Origin: Pseudomonadota bacterium
Lineage (GTDB): Bacteria > Pseudomonadota > Gammaproteobacteria > Pseudomonadales > Moraxellaceae
DNA length: 33,915 bases
Assembly (NCBI GenBank): GCA_021781515.1
Contig: JAJXWR010000023.1
Coordinates: 1-33,915 of the forward strand
Direction of reading: 5' to 3'
Position 1 is the first letter of the stretch. Every line of letters starts with the position of its first letter. Made by a program: the position numbers and the translations under genes. Below the pieces are notes generated by a model, which was given only the letters and a program-made list of their open reading frames with translations, ran no database searches and was not told the origin of the DNA. Shown piece after piece: positions 1-10,228 of the stretch.

Positions 1-505
1 AAAGACCTCGGTCTGCCTCAGCCAGCATGCCGGTATCGTTGTAAGAATCCCCCGCCGCTACGACGCTGAAATTGAGTTCATGCAAGCGCCTTACCGCCTG
101 GGTTTTTTGATCTTTCTGGCGTAGGCGATAGTTACTGATATAGCCCGCTGCATCAATCTCCAGATGATGACAAAAGAGCGTCGGCCAGCCCAACTGCCGC
201 ATCAGCGGTTGCGCAAATTCATAGAACGTATCGGAGAGGATAATCAGTTGGTAGCGTTCTCGCACCCAGTCGAGAAATTCCCGGGCACCAGACAATGGCC
301 CCATGGCAGCAATGACTTGCTGAATCTGTTGCAGACTGATTTGGTGTTCAGCGAGAATACGCAACCGCTGGCGCATCAACACATCGTAATCGGGAATATC
401 CCGGGTCGTGGCCCGAAGTTCCGCAATGTTCAGGCGTTGCGCCACCTGAATCCATATTTCTGGCACCAGCACCCCTTCCAGATCCAGACAAACGATATCA
501 AACAT
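1..505 (-). CDS. thrH: ThrH-type phosphoserine phosphatase / homoserine phosphotransferase (3' end cut by window)
   Basis: HAD-superfamily enzyme that dephosphorylates phosphoserine and can transfer phosphate to homoserine. The gene is open at the left edge, so only about 168 N-terminal residues are visible. The start is ATG at 505, preceded by a GAGGGAAG ribosome site. The protein opens MFDIVCLDLEGVLVPEIW: the DLEGVLVPE block is the HAD motif I region with ThrH's D-x-E variant. ATTRDIPDYDVLM, ILSDTFYEF (motif II) and AAGDSYNDTGML (motif III acidic residues) follow in order, as I remember them from Pseudomonas ThrH. It lies 38 bp downstream of hemH on the same strand and is probably the last gene of an adk-hemH-thrH unit. 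The family call is firm; which of the two activities dominates cannot be read from sequence. Confidence 0.9.
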   Translation of the reverse strand, partial: MFDIVCLDLEGVLVPEIWIQVAQRLNIAELRATTRDIPDYDVLMRQRLRILAEHQISLQQIQQVIAAMGPLSGAREFLDWVRERYQLIILSDTFYEFAQPLMRQLGWPTLFCHHLEIDAAGYISNYRLRQKDQKTQAVRRLHELNFSVVAAGDSYNDTGMLAEADRGL

Positions 506-543
506 GCTACTTCCCTCTTGATTTGTGGCGTATTTCAGTATTT

Positions 544-1566
544 CTATTGATGATCCTGAAGCGAAGCGTCGGCGATCCAGCCTGCACATTCCCGGCGTAT
601 TTCAGCCGCCAGTGCGGCAATATGCAGCGGATTGGCATTCAGAGCCGGAATATAGGCGTAACTTTCACCCCCTGCAGCTAAAAACAAGGTGCGGTTCTGC
701 ATGGCTAACTCTTCCAGTGTCTCCAGACAGTCCGCAGAAAAAGCGGGACTGAGCACCTGCACCGATTTTACCCCGGTGCTGCCCCATTCCTGTAATAGCA
801 CATCGGTATAAGGACGCATCCACACCTGTGCACCAAAGCGCGACTGATAACTAAACGCCCACTGCTCCGGTCGCAACGCCAGTGCATGCGCCAGCGCCTG
901 TGCGGTGGCCTGGCACTGGTCCGGATACGGATCGCCCTTGCGATAATAATCTTCCGGAATTCCATGAAACGACAGCAACATCCGCTCTGCCTGGCCCTGT
1001 TCCTGCCAGAATGCCCGGACGCTCTGCGCCAATGCCGAGATATAGGCCGGAGCGACATGGTAATCATGAACATAGCGCAGTGCCGGAATATCTCGCTGCC
1101 GGCGCATCCAGGCGGCCATCTGATCCAGCACCGGCGCAGTGGTCGATGCAGAGTACTGTGGATATAAAGGAAACAGCAGAATCCGCAGTTGACCCGCCGT
1201 TTTAAGCGCATCGAGAACGGAGGCTACGCCGGGACTGCCATAGGTCATAGCAGTACACACCTGAACCTGCCCAGGCCACTCTGCATCCAGGTACTGCTGT
1301 AAAGCGTCCGCCTGCTGTTGCAGTATGACACGCATGGGCGAGCCACTGGCCATCCAGATGGACTGGTACAGCCGAGCCACACGCCGTGGCCTGAATGGCA
1401 ACACAAAAAGCCGCAAAATTAGCCACCACAACCACCGCGGCAGCTCAACCACCCGCGGATCGCTGAGGAATGTCTGAAGAAACTGGCGCACTGCCGGAAC
1501 ATCCGGACGTTCCGGTGTACCCAGATTGACCAGCACCACTGCAACTGATGGCCGCTCCTGGCTCAT
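544..1566 (-). CDS. hemH: Ferrochelatase
   Basis: Inserts Fe2+ into protoporphyrin IX, the last step of protohaem synthesis, at the cytoplasmic membrane face. The protein has 340 residues, close to the usual bacterial class of about 320-350. It starts MSQERPSVAVVLVNLGTPE, the family's N-terminal signature. The metal-site histidine is H201 in LLSFHGIPEDYY, and the conserved glutamate is about E282 in SADCLETLEEL. ATG at 1566 is the natural start, 22 bp after the adk stop, so cotranscription with adk is likely. The upstream cytochrome c maturation genes consume its product, which makes this a haem-centred neighbourhood. Confidence 0.97.
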   Translation of the reverse strand: MSQERPSVAVVLVNLGTPERPDVPAVRQFLQTFLSDPRVVELPRWLWWLILRLFVLPFRPRRVARLYQSIWMASGSPMRVILQQQADALQQYLDAEWPGQVQVCTAMTYGSPGVASVLDALKTAGQLRILLFPLYPQYSASTTAPVLDQMAAWMRRQRDIPALRYVHDYHVAPAYISALAQSVRAFWQEQGQAERMLLSFHGIPEDYYRKGDPYPDQCQATAQALAHALALRPEQWAFSYQSRFGAQVWMRPYTDVLLQEWGSTGVKSVQVLSPAFSADCLETLEELAMQNRTLFLAAGGESYAYIPALNANPLHIAALAAEIRRECAGWIADASLQDHQ

Positions 1567-1588
1567 ACCAATGCGTACAACCGGACTG

Positions 1589-2391
<803 letters not shown>

Positions 2392-3675
2392 TCATTCAGG
2401 CACCGGGCCCGTAAGCCCGACTTTTTGACTGATCTGCAATTTCAGGCGTTGTTCCCCCAACGTTGAACATTGCACCGGCGCACTAACCCAGTCTCCCGGT
2501 TTTCTGGCCGCCTCCCCGTGCAGAGAAAGCAACGCTTCCACTTTCACTTCAGGGAATGCAGACAATTTCATCGCCGGCATCATGGCCTGCGTATCATCCA
2601 GATCAACTTCCTTAGGCAACTGTGCCAAGGTATAACGCTGCACCGCCAATGGCATCGGCATTCCCGAAACGGCCCGGGCAAAGACAAAGATCGTCGCCTC
2701 CGGATAACGCTGACGCAACAAGGCGGGAACCTCCAAGGTGATGCGCAATCGGGGAGCCATGGCCAGACTCTGCGCATCCACCGTCGCACGGGCAGTGGAC
2801 TCCTGCAAATGCCGGGTAAAGACGCTGCGTTCCTCGTCTCCAAAACCAGAATCCTTACGTTCCAGCAATGCCTGATAAAACGGGATAGCCCGGGCATAAT
2901 CACCACTGTTGTACGAACCTTCCGCCATCAATAGTTGCGCCTCTAACTGCTGCGGTTGCTGTTTCAGCACCTGCAACAACAAGTCACGGGACTGTGCATC
3001 CAGTTGTCCATTGGCTGCATAAATCCGCGCATGGGCCAGCGCCAGTTGCAGGTGCACATCCCCCGGATGCAGATCATTCGCCCGTTGCAGGGCGATCGCC
3101 GCCATATCCGGCATCATGGCCTGCAAGTAGCTGATCCCCACGGCTTCCCACCAGGCATACTGATCTGGATGTTGCTGAATATGTACCTGCAACACCCGCA
3201 GCACATCCGCCATGTTAAAACTGTCTGGCGGTGCCTGCGGTGCTTGCCCAGCCATCATTCGCTCGACATCGGCACCAATACGTGCTTCGGTCTGCCACCA
3301 GGCACCCACGGCGGGCTGATACAGAAAACGCCCATAATACACGGGAGCCAGCACCAGGATGCACAGCATGGTGCTAATGGCCCAACGTACCGACCCGGCA
3401 GTCAGTGCTGACCCTCCCTTGGCCGCTGGCAATTCCTGCTCCAGCAGCAAGGTACGCGCCAGATCAGTGCGCAGTTCCGCAAAATCATCCGCTTCCATTT
3501 CACCCGCCTGCAGGTCGGCCTGCATTTCCTGCAACCGATCCGCATAAACCTGCCGGCTCAACCCGAGCACGCCGGGTGGTTGCTGCCGCAGCGGCCACCA
3601 GAGCGGTGACGCTACCAGCAACGCCGTAGCCAGGGTCATCAATCCCATCCAGAAAAATGCAGTCAAAGCAATCAT
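2392..3675 (-). CDS. ccmI: Cytochrome c maturation protein CcmI (TPR)
   Basis: Membrane-anchored chaperone that holds apocytochrome c for haem ligation by CcmF/CcmH. The 427-aa protein begins with a transmembrane segment (about residues 1-25), followed by a short cytoplasmic acidic helix region (YADRLQEMQADLQAGEMEADDFAEL) typical of CcmI. A second transmembrane segment lies near residues 90-115. A periplasmic TPR domain comes next, in which LQRANDLHPGDVHLQLALAHARIYAANGQLDAQS is recognisable. The C-terminal part (from about residue 310) is the beta-rich domain seen in gammaproteobacterial CcmI. The ATG overlaps the ccmH stop by 4 bp (3672-3675), indicating translational coupling. Confidence 0.92.
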   Translation of the reverse strand: MIALTAFFWMGLMTLATALLVASPLWWPLRQQPPGVLGLSRQVYADRLQEMQADLQAGEMEADDFAELRTDLARTLLLEQELPAAKGGSALTAGSVRWAISTMLCILVLAPVYYGRFLYQPAVGAWWQTEARIGADVERMMAGQAPQAPPDSFNMADVLRVLQVHIQQHPDQYAWWEAVGISYLQAMMPDMAAIALQRANDLHPGDVHLQLALAHARIYAANGQLDAQSRDLLLQVLKQQPQQLEAQLLMAEGSYNSGDYARAIPFYQALLERKDSGFGDEERSVFTRHLQESTARATVDAQSLAMAPRLRITLEVPALLRQRYPEATIFVFARAVSGMPMPLAVQRYTLAQLPKEVDLDDTQAMMPAMKLSAFPEVKVEALLSLHGEAARKPGDWVSAPVQCSTLGEQRLKLQISQKVGLTGPVPE

Positions 3676-4148
3676 TGGTTTTTACCTGACGGCAACGTGG
3701 CGTCTGTTCCCAGAATTAGCGCCAGTCGCTGTTGTTCTTCCGGGCTCAAGGCACGGGCTGCTGTATTTTTTTGCCGGAGGCGCCGCCATAGCAGCAACAC
3801 CGTCGTCATACCGAGCACCCAAGGTCCCAACCAGAGCACCAGTGTCCGCCAGCGCAACGGTGGCCGGTAAATCACGAAATCACCATAGCGGGCCCGTAAA
3901 AATTCCTTGATGTCACGATTGCTTTTTCCGGCTTGCAGCATCAGATACACCCGATCTTTCAGATCTTGCGCCACCGGCGCATCCGAACCCGCCAACGATT
4001 CATTCTGGCAACGCGGGCAGCGTAGTTCTTCTGTCAGTTGCCGAAAACGCTGTTCCTGTTCCGGCGAACTGAAACTATAGGCATTGATCGCCGCCTGCAG
4101 AGGTGCGCATAAAAACCACCCCAAGCAGAGACAGAGCAGTAATTTCAC
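3672..4148 (-). CDS. ccmH: Cytochrome c maturation protein CcmH (thioredoxin-like reductase)
   Basis: Periplasmic membrane-anchored thiol oxidoreductase that acts on the apocytochrome CxxCH motif. The 158-aa protein has a signal or anchor segment in its first 20 residues and the diagnostic redox motif LRCPRCQNESL (C44, C47). The three-helix CcmH/NrfF fold follows (VAQDLKDRVYLMLQAGKSNRDIKEFLRARYGDFVIYRPP), then a C-terminal transmembrane helix at about 102-122. It is the short CcmH form, with CcmI encoded separately just downstream, as in Pseudomonas rather than the fused E. coli CcmH. It overlaps both ccmG (4145-4148) and ccmI by 4 bp. Confidence 0.95.
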   Translation of the reverse strand: MKLLLCLCLGWFLCAPLQAAINAYSFSSPEQEQRFRQLTEELRCPRCQNESLAGSDAPVAQDLKDRVYLMLQAGKSNRDIKEFLRARYGDFVIYRPPLRWRTLVLWLGPWVLGMTTVLLLWRRLRQKNTAARALSPEEQQRLALILGTDATLPSGKNQ

Positions 4149-4690
4149 GGCTTCACTCCCTTTAAAAGGGTCTGATAACGTGGTTTAAGCACGGTGTTCC
4201 ACACCCGGTCATCAATTGGACCATCCATATGGTAACGAATGATCCCCTGTGCATCCACCAGAAAGGTTTCCGGTGCACCGGTGACCCCAAGATCAATACC
4301 AAAACCACCGACCTCATCATCTATAACCTGCCGGAAAGGATTGCCCTTGCTGGCCAGATAATCTTCAGCCGCCGCCCGCTGGTCTTTGTACAACACACCA
4401 TACATCAACACACCGGTTCCGCTAATCTTCATCAACATACTGTGCTCTTCCGCACAGGAATTACACCAGGTCGCCCAGACATTCAGCAGATAGGGATGCC
4501 CTATCCACAATTTCTGGTTCACCACATGTTCCGGATGCTCCAGATCCGGCAGGGAAAATCCAGGCAACGGCTTATTCAATAAAGAAAAAGTATCGACATC
4601 AGGATCCCGACCATTCTGACTGATCAGAAAGACGATCAGAGCCACAAAAAGCAGAAATGGTACCAGATAACTGAGTTTCAACCATTGCAT
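4145..4690 (-). CDS. ccmG: Thiol:disulfide interchange protein CcmG/DsbE
   Basis: Periplasmic, membrane-tethered thioredoxin-fold reductant of the cytochrome c maturation pathway. The 181-aa protein has an N-terminal transmembrane anchor (residues about 6-24) and a thioredoxin domain with active site WATWCNSCAEEH (C76, C79). The E in CAEEH is the conserved acidic residue of the family, and GVTGAPETFLVD supplies the cis-proline loop. The dipeptide between the cysteines is NS, where many gammaproteobacterial CcmG proteins have PT. It lies 29 bp after ccmF and overlaps ccmH by 4 bp, so it is clearly in the same operon. Confidence 0.96.
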   Translation of the reverse strand: MQWLKLSYLVPFLLFVALIVFLISQNGRDPDVDTFSLLNKPLPGFSLPDLEHPEHVVNQKLWIGHPYLLNVWATWCNSCAEEHSMLMKISGTGVLMYGVLYKDQRAAAEDYLASKGNPFRQVIDDEVGGFGIDLGVTGAPETFLVDAQGIIRYHMDGPIDDRVWNTVLKPRYQTLLKGVKP

Positions 4691-4719
4691 AAATCCAACT
4701 CCCCTTTTTCACTGACAAC

Positions 4720-6672
4720 CTACTCCTGAGTTTGTACTCTGTCCCGACGCAAACGATACCGAGGGTCAAAAGCCGCCATGACTCCACCACACGCCATCAG
4801 TAAAGCACCCATCCATATCCAGCGCACGAAAGGCTTGTAATAAATTCGCACAGCCCAGGCACTGCCATTGGAATCCCCAAGGGCGACATACAGATCCTGA
4901 ATCAACCCCGGAGCCAATGCTACTTTGGTCATCGGCATCTGACGAACGGTGTAAAGCCGTTTTTCCGGCCAGAGCGAACGAACCGGCTGCCCTCCCCGAT
5001 ACACATCGACCCTGGCCTGCTGACTGGTATAATTGGGGCCATTGACCGAGCGTAAAGCGCTCAGACGAAAATCAAAGGGACCCACCGTCACCTGATCCCC
5101 GAGCGCCATGCGTACATCGTGTTCAACACTATAAAAACTGGTCAGTAAAATCCCGGTCATGCTTACCACTAACCCCAGGTGCGCCAGCTGCATTCCCCGA
5201 TAGCTGCGCGCCAGCTTCCAGAAACCGGTCCACAGACCTGAACGGCTATGCCGCAATTTACGACGAATATCCTGAAACACACTCAACACCACCAGCAGCA
5301 GCAAACTCACGCCGACAAAAACCAGCGTATGCCAACCCGCAAGAGACGTCAGCAGCAATGACAGGCTCAGCGCCAAGGCGGCCGGCCATGCCAGCTGCCG
5401 TAGCAGATCAGCCACTTCCTGCTGCTTCCAGCGGGCCAAAGGGCCTGCCGCTAGAAAAAAGAGCAGGGTCAGCGCCAAGGGTTTGAACACAAAATTAAAG
5501 TACGGCGGTCCCACTGAAATCTTCCCCCAGTGCATCACTTCACTGATTAGCGGAAACAATGTACCGAGAAATACCACGAAGCAGGCAATAATCAGCAACA
5601 GATTATTGGCCAATAACAGCGTTTCCCGGGATAACAGCCGATAGCGGCTTTCAGTGACCAGCAAGGGAGCCCGCCAGGCAAAAAGCACCAGTGCCGATCC
5701 CACCATGACCGTCAATATCCCCAGCACAAAAAAACCGCGGGAAGGATCGGAGGCAAATGCATGCACCGAGGTCAGGACACCTGAACGTACCAGAAACGTC
5801 CCCAGCACACTCAGGGCAAAGCTCAAAATAGCCAACAGTGTCGTCCAGGCTTTGAATACACCGCGTTTTTCAGTGACTGCCAGGGAATGCAACAGCGCCG
5901 TTCCGGCCAGCCATGGCATGAATGAGGCATTCTCAACCGGATCCCAGAACCACCACCCGCCCCAGCCCAGCACGTAATATGACCACCAGCTACCCAGTGC
6001 AATGCCCAGACTGAGAAAACACCAGGCCATCAATGTCCATGGCCGAGACCAGCGGGCCCAGGCGGAATCCAGACGCCCCCCCAATAATCCGGCCATGGCA
6101 AACGCAAAAGGCACGGAGAAGCCCACATACCCCATGTACAGCATGGGTGGATGCATAATGAGGCCGGGATCTTGCAACAGCGGGTTGAGATCCGCACCAT
6201 CCGGAGGAAAATCAGGCAACCCATGCGTAAAAGGATTGGATGTCGTCAGTACAAATGCCAGAAACGCAGCCGACACCCAGCCCAGCACAGCCAGCACCCG
6301 CGCCCGCACCTCCAGGGGCAGTCCTTGTGAAAACACCGCCACCGCCGCCGTCCACAACGTCAGTACCAGTTCCCACAGCAACAAAGAACCTTCATGCCCG
6401 CCCCATAACGCCGACATTTTGTAGTAAAAAGGCAGACGGGTATTGGAGTTTTCCGAGACATAGGTCAAGGTAAAGTCATTGTGTAAAAAAGCATATTCCA
6501 GTGCCATGAAAGAAAACAGCAACAGGCCTGCCTGCGAATAAGCCGCCGTTCGCCCCAGTTCCTGCAATCCTGACTGACCCCTTCTTATCCCCCACAAGGG
6601 AAGTATCCCCTGCAACAGAGCCACCACCAGTGCCAACCCTAAAGCATACTGGCCCAATTCAGGAATAATCAC
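4720..6672 (-). CDS. ccmF: Haem lyase subunit CcmF
   Basis: Integral membrane protein that ligates haem from holo-CcmE to apocytochrome c. It has 650 aa (E. coli 647) with many transmembrane segments throughout. The WWD signature is at about residues 235-258 (GWGGWWFWDPVENASFMPWL). The periplasmic haem-ligand histidines are visible as H174 (LIMHPPML) and H304 (TSVHAFASDP), and a membrane histidine as H262. ATG at 6672 gives the normal CcmF N terminus. It is the first gene of the ccmFGHI unit. ccmABCDE do not precede it, because divergent fabA lies there, so the other haem-delivery genes must be encoded elsewhere. Confidence 0.97.
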   Translation of the reverse strand: MIIPELGQYALGLALVVALLQGILPLWGIRRGQSGLQELGRTAAYSQAGLLLFSFMALEYAFLHNDFTLTYVSENSNTRLPFYYKMSALWGGHEGSLLLWELVLTLWTAAVAVFSQGLPLEVRARVLAVLGWVSAAFLAFVLTTSNPFTHGLPDFPPDGADLNPLLQDPGLIMHPPMLYMGYVGFSVPFAFAMAGLLGGRLDSAWARWSRPWTLMAWCFLSLGIALGSWWSYYVLGWGGWWFWDPVENASFMPWLAGTALLHSLAVTEKRGVFKAWTTLLAILSFALSVLGTFLVRSGVLTSVHAFASDPSRGFFVLGILTVMVGSALVLFAWRAPLLVTESRYRLLSRETLLLANNLLLIIACFVVFLGTLFPLISEVMHWGKISVGPPYFNFVFKPLALTLLFFLAAGPLARWKQQEVADLLRQLAWPAALALSLSLLLTSLAGWHTLVFVGVSLLLLVVLSVFQDIRRKLRHSRSGLWTGFWKLARSYRGMQLAHLGLVVSMTGILLTSFYSVEHDVRMALGDQVTVGPFDFRLSALRSVNGPNYTSQQARVDVYRGGQPVRSLWPEKRLYTVRQMPMTKVALAPGLIQDLYVALGDSNGSAWAVRIYYKPFVRWIWMGALLMACGGVMAAFDPRYRLRRDRVQTQE

Positions 6673-7020
6673 CCCACCCCCTTAAGCTCACTGACCTGTC
6701 ACCATTGCAGGATCGACGCGGGCAGACAGCACGGCCACCCTGGATATAGATATTTCCGGGTATTTCCTGCACAGAAAAACAACCTGACCGGCACTCTTTA
6801 CTCTCGAATCCCGTAGCGCATTGTAACGACTACTGCGGCGTACAGCAACGCAGAATTCAATCAACACCCCTTGTGACCCAGTAATTCATTGACTTTATCA
6901 ATTAATATACAGATGTATACATATTTGGAAACTATTTTCAGGTGGTTTTAACCGAGAATGCATTAAAACTGTCATCTGTTCTGGGGTACGCTACGCATGT
7001 CAACGTCAAGGAAAAAAATC
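6673..7020. promoter_or_regulatory. Divergent ccmF / fabA control region
   Basis: This 348-bp non-coding stretch separates ccmF (leftward) from fabA (rightward). The fabA side is AT-rich, with a TTGACT box at 6889-6894 and a perfect 14-bp palindrome just downstream. The fabA ribosome site AAGGA is at 7008-7012. I could not assign a convincing promoter to the ccmF side. Confidence 0.6.
6906..6919. promoter_or_regulatory. Palindromic operator candidate TATACA-GA-TGTATA upstream of fabA
   Basis: Perfect inverted repeat of 6-bp half-sites around a 2-bp spacer. It begins 12 bp after a TTGACT -35-like box, where a -10 element would lie, so a bound protein would block polymerase. The same half-sites and spacing recur in the promoter of the YihG-like acyltransferase (19525-19538). 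From memory, the TACA-N2-TGTA core resembles sites of the TetR-family regulator FabR. No regulator gene is in this window. Confidence 0.6.
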
Positions 7021-7548
7021 ATGGACATGAGCATCGTTCGACAGCAGTCGTTTACTTACGATGAACTGTTACAATGTGCCCGCGGTGAGCTTTTCGGCGT
7101 AATGAATGCCCGCCTCCCGCTTCCTCCTATGTTAATGATGGATCGGATCACGCTGATCACTGATCTTGGGGGAAATCATGACAAAGGCGAAATTATTGCC
7201 GAGCTGGATATTCGCCCGGATCTATGGTTTTTTGCCTGTCATTTTGCCACCGATCCGGTCATGCCAGGATGCCTGGGGCTGGATGCGTTGTGGCAACTCC
7301 TCGGTTTCTTTCTGGGTTGGCGCGGTAATCCCGGACGTGGCCGGGCGCTGGGTGCTGGCGATATTCGCTTTACGGGACAGGTGTTACCCGATGCCAAAAA
7401 ACTGACCTATCATCTGCACCTGAAACGGATCATTGAACGTAAACTGGTCATGGGGATTGCCGATGGCTGTGTGTCGGTGGATGGGCGCCCCATTTATATT
7501 GCCGAAGATCTACGGGTCGGGCTGTTTACCCGAACGGATAATTTTTAA
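7021..7548 (+). CDS. fabA: 3-hydroxydecanoyl-ACP dehydratase/isomerase FabA
   Basis: Dehydrates beta-hydroxyacyl-ACP and isomerises trans-2- to cis-3-decenoyl-ACP, the branch point to unsaturated fatty acids. As a 175-aa protein (E. coli 172) it carries the catalytic H74 in [14 protein letters not shown] and D88 in [23 protein letters not shown] and GKGRALG-like ([19 protein letters not shown]) blocks match the family. ATG at 7021 is chosen over the in-frame ATG at 6997 because AAGGA at 7008-7012 gives ideal spacing and the N terminus then matches known FabA. fabB follows 177 bp downstream on the same strand. Confidence 0.97.
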   Translation: MDMSIVRQQSFTYDELLQCARGELFGVMNARLPLPPMLMMDRITLITDLGGNHDKGEIIAELDIRPDLWFFACHFATDPVMPGCLGLDALWQLLGFFLGWRGNPGRGRALGAGDIRFTGQVLPDAKKLTYHLHLKRIIERKLVMGIADGCVSVDGRPIYIAEDLRVGLFTRTDNF

Positions 7549-7725
7549 GGTAAAGCCACACGCTTGGTGGACGCCATAGAATATAGGCAACGTGAGTGAC
7601 TTCATCAGTGACTACAGTGGATGTGCCTATAGACCGGTTTCACCAGGTTGCACCGACTGCCACCATTTTCTGCGAATTGTTTAAGCGTCTGTTGTCTTTT
7701 TTTTGTTTCCATTTTGAGGTTCTTT

Positions 7726-8937
7726 ATGAAGCGAGTTGTCATCAGCGGGCTAGGAATTGTGTCGTGCCTGGGAAATGATCAGGACACCGTGAAGCAGGCG
7801 TTGTGGGAACAGCGCAGCGGTTTGCGGTTTAATCCGGTGTATGCTGAGAAGGGCTTTCGCAGCCATGTGTCCGGACGGCCTGATCTGCAACCTGAGGAGC
7901 ACCTGGATCGAAAAGCCTTACGTTTCATGGGGGATGCTTCTGCCTATGCGGCGGTGGCGCTCAAAACAGCCATTGCCGATGCGCAGTTACCACCTGAACT
8001 GGTCTCTCAAGAGCGTACCGGCCTGATTGCCGGTTCCGGTGGGGCCTCAAGTTCCCATCATACGGAAGCAACAGACCTGGCACGCAGCAAAGGCGTACGG
8101 CGCATCAGCCCTTACACCGTGCCGCGCACCATGAGCAGTACCGTATCCGCTTGCCTCGCTACCGCCTTTGGCATCCGAGGGGCCAGTTACAGCATCGCTT
8201 CGGCCTGTGCCACCAGTGCGCATTGTATTGGTCATGCGATGGAACTGATCCAGCTGGGTAAACAGGATATTGTCTTTGCCGGCGGTGGCGAAGAAGAATC
8301 CTGGCAGATGTCCTGTCAGTTTGATGCGATGGGTGCCCTGTCCAGCCACTTCAATGATCAACCCGAACGTGCCTCAAGGGCTTATGACAGCCACCGTGAT
8401 GGTTTTGTCATTGCCGGTGGCGGCGGCATGGTCGTCGTTGAAGAATATGAACACGCCAGACGCCGTGGTGCGCCAATTTACGCAGAACTTGTGGGTTATG
8501 GTGCCACCTCCGACGGTCAGGATATGGTTGCTCCCAGCGGCGAAGGTGCCGTACGCTGCATGCGCATGGCCTTAAATGGCGTAACTGCCCCAATTGACTA
8601 CATCAATACCCATGGAACCAGTACCGTTGTCGGTGATCTGGCCGAACTGCGTGCCATCCGCAACGTATTTGCCCCACGTATACCTGCTTTCAGTTCAACC
8701 AAATCCCTCTCCGGCCATCCTTTGGGAGCCGCTGGTGTCCATGAGGCTATTTATTGTCTGCTTATGCTCAAGCATGGCTTCATTACCGGTTCTGCGCATA
8801 TAGAACAGGTTGATCCCGAGGCCGCCAGCATGCCGCTGATTCAAATCAGCCAGAAGGCTGAACTGCGCACCGTGATGTCCAATAGTTTTGGCTTCGGTGG
8901 CACCAATGCGACGCTGATATTGCAACGACTCGACTGA
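7726..8937 (+). CDS. fabB: 3-oxoacyl-ACP synthase I FabB
   Basis: Elongates cis-3-decenoyl-ACP from FabA in unsaturated fatty-acid synthesis. It has 403 aa, with nucleophile C161 in [10 protein letters not shown]296 in INTHGTST, K326 and H331 in [15 protein letters not shown]: the complete Cys-His-His condensing-enzyme set. The frame is open further upstream (to 7648), but that extension is hydrophobic and unrelated. ATG at 7726 has GAGGT at 7716-7720 and yields the canonical [16 protein letters not shown] start. It probably forms a fabAB operon, although the 177-bp spacer could hold its own promoter. Confidence 0.97.
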   Translation: MKRVVISGLGIVSCLGNDQDTVKQALWEQRSGLRFNPVYAEKGFRSHVSGRPDLQPEEHLDRKALRFMGDASAYAAVALKTAIADAQLPPELVSQERTGLIAGSGGASSSHHTEATDLARSKGVRRISPYTVPRTMSSTVSACLATAFGIRGASYSIASACATSAHCIGHAMELIQLGKQDIVFAGGGEEESWQMSCQFDAMGALSSHFNDQPERASRAYDSHRDGFVIAGGGGMVVVEEYEHARRRGAPIYAELVGYGATSDGQDMVAPSGEGAVRCMRMALNGVTAPIDYINTHGTSTVVGDLAELRAIRNVFAPRIPAFSSTKSLSGHPLGAAGVHEAIYCLLMLKHGFITGSAHIEQVDPEAASMPLIQISQKAELRTVMSNSFGFGGTNATLILQRLD

Positions 8938-8944
8938 TTTTTAT

Positions 8945-8971
8945 CACAGTGGTCTCACGAGCGCCACTGTG
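8945..8971. terminator. Hairpin between convergent fabB and acpS
   Basis: CACAGTGG (8945-8952) and CCACTGTG (8964-8971) form a perfect 8-bp stem with an 11-base loop, between the fabB stop and the acpS stop. No long T run follows on either strand, so it is a possible weak or factor-assisted bidirectional terminator. Confidence 0.5.
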
Positions 8972-8984
8972 GCCCATGGCCTGG

Positions 8985-9356
8985 CTACCGTTCCAGCAAC
9001 ACGGTAGCTAACACATAATCCTGCTCGTCACTGAGACTGACCCAACTTTTTATGCCGTCAGCGGCCAGGCGTTGTTGCATGACACCATGCCAGTAAATTT
9101 CTGGTCGTCCCAGTGCATCATGCCCCAGTTCTATATGTTGCCAGCTCAGCCCCTGACGAAACCCTGTCCCCAAGGCTTTACTGGCCGCTTCCTTGACCGC
9201 AAAGCGCTTCGCCAGCCAACGGGCAGGATCTTTAACCTGCTGAAACTGCGCCCACTCTCCCGGCATTAAAATCCGCTGTGCCAATCGAGGGTGACGTTTC
9301 CATACTGAATCCACCCTGCTGATCTGTATAAGATCGGTACCCAGACCAATAATCAA
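8985..9356 (-). CDS. acpS: Holo-[acyl-carrier-protein] synthase AcpS
   Basis: Transfers 4'-phosphopantetheine from CoA to apo-ACP, supplying the carrier used by FabA and FabB. The family start MIxGLGTDLI requires initiation at TTG (9354-9356), which overlaps the pdxJ stop as TTGA. This gives 123 aa (E. coli 126). Mg-binding D8 (GTDLI) and E56 ([14 protein letters not shown]) are present. The frame is open upstream, but the extension ([13 protein letters not shown]...) is the shadow of pdxJ's 3' end. pdxJ-acpS adjacency with overlapping ends is a common proteobacterial arrangement. Uncertainty concerns only the rare start codon. Confidence 0.93.
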   Translation of the reverse strand: MIIGLGTDLIQISRVDSVWKRHPRLAQRILMPGEWAQFQQVKDPARWLAKRFAVKEAASKALGTGFRQGLSWQHIELGHDALGRPEIYWHGVMQQRLAADGIKSWVSLSDEQDYVLATVLLER

Positions 9357-10072
9357 CGGGGAGCCGCCCGATCCAGCAACACCCGCATCTCCTGCACCGC
9401 TTCCTTTAACCCGGAACATACAGCCCGGGCAATAATCGCATGGCCGATATTCAACTCATGTAACCCGGCTAATGCAGCGACCGCTTCTACATTGTGGTAA
9501 TTCAGGCCATGCCCGGCATTCACAATCATCCGTCCATTCGTAAAGGCAATGGCCTGTTGCAGACGCCGCAATTCGTCCGCAGCAGAATGACTGGCATAGG
9601 CACCTGTATGCAATTCAATCGCAACTGCCCCGGTACGCCATGCCGCCTGAATCTGCTGTTCATTCGGATCAATAAATAAAGAGACCTGAATACCGACAGT
9701 TTGCATCTGCAAAACCGCCACACGGATTTTATCAAGTTCAGCCACGACATCCAGGCCTCCCTCCGTCGTCAGTTCTGCACGACGTTCTGGTACAAGACAC
9801 ACGTGTTGTGGACGGATTTCCAGGGCAAAATCCAGCATCCACGGCGTCAGTGCCATCTCCAGATTCATGCGCGTCATCAATAACGGACGAAGGCGGCGAA
9901 CATCCTCTTCCTGAATATGCCGACGGTCTTCACGCAAGTGCAGGGTAATCCCGTCAGCCCCTGCCTGCTCAGCCAACAATGCCGCATAAACCGGATCCGG
10001 GTAGCGTTCACCACGCACCTGACGTAACGTCGCCACATGATCAATATTAACCCCTAAAAGTAAACGTGGCAT
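9353..10072 (-). CDS. pdxJ: Pyridoxine 5'-phosphate synthase PdxJ
   Basis: Condenses 1-deoxyxylulose 5-phosphate with 3-amino-2-oxopropyl phosphate to pyridoxine 5'-phosphate. The 239-aa TIM-barrel protein (E. coli 243) starts [21 protein letters not shown]. The active-site region [12 protein letters not shown] contains H45 and R47, and E72 is in [19 protein letters not shown] near residue 190 is the phosphate/His segment. An upstream in-frame codon would add 23 residues, but ATG at 10072 with a GGAGGGGG ribosome site six bases away is clearly right. It is translationally coupled to acpS. Confidence 0.97.
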   Translation of the reverse strand: MPRLLLGVNIDHVATLRQVRGERYPDPVYAALLAEQAGADGITLHLREDRRHIQEEDVRRLRPLLMTRMNLEMALTPWMLDFALEIRPQHVCLVPERRAELTTEGGLDVVAELDKIRVAVLQMQTVGIQVSLFIDPNEQQIQAAWRTGAVAIELHTGAYASHSAADELRRLQQAIAFTNGRMIVNAGHGLNYHNVEAVAALAGLHELNIGHAIIARAVCSGLKEAVQEMRVLLDRAAPR

Positions 10073-10228
10073 GTTGACCCCCTCCCAATTCAGACGTTCT
10101 GCGACCCAAAAGCTACCCGATGGCGGATTATAGGCAAGCAATTCTCATCCCGCTAGCGCTTTCCTTGCGTCAGGATCTGGAATTCATAGCGTTAACTGAT
10201 ATTATCATTAGGACACTCTAAAATCCGG

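Noticed and set aside
7648-7725. FabB N-terminal extension as a signal peptide
   Set aside because: Hydrophobic by chance; the enzyme is cytosolic and ATG 7726 with GAGGT gives the canonical start.
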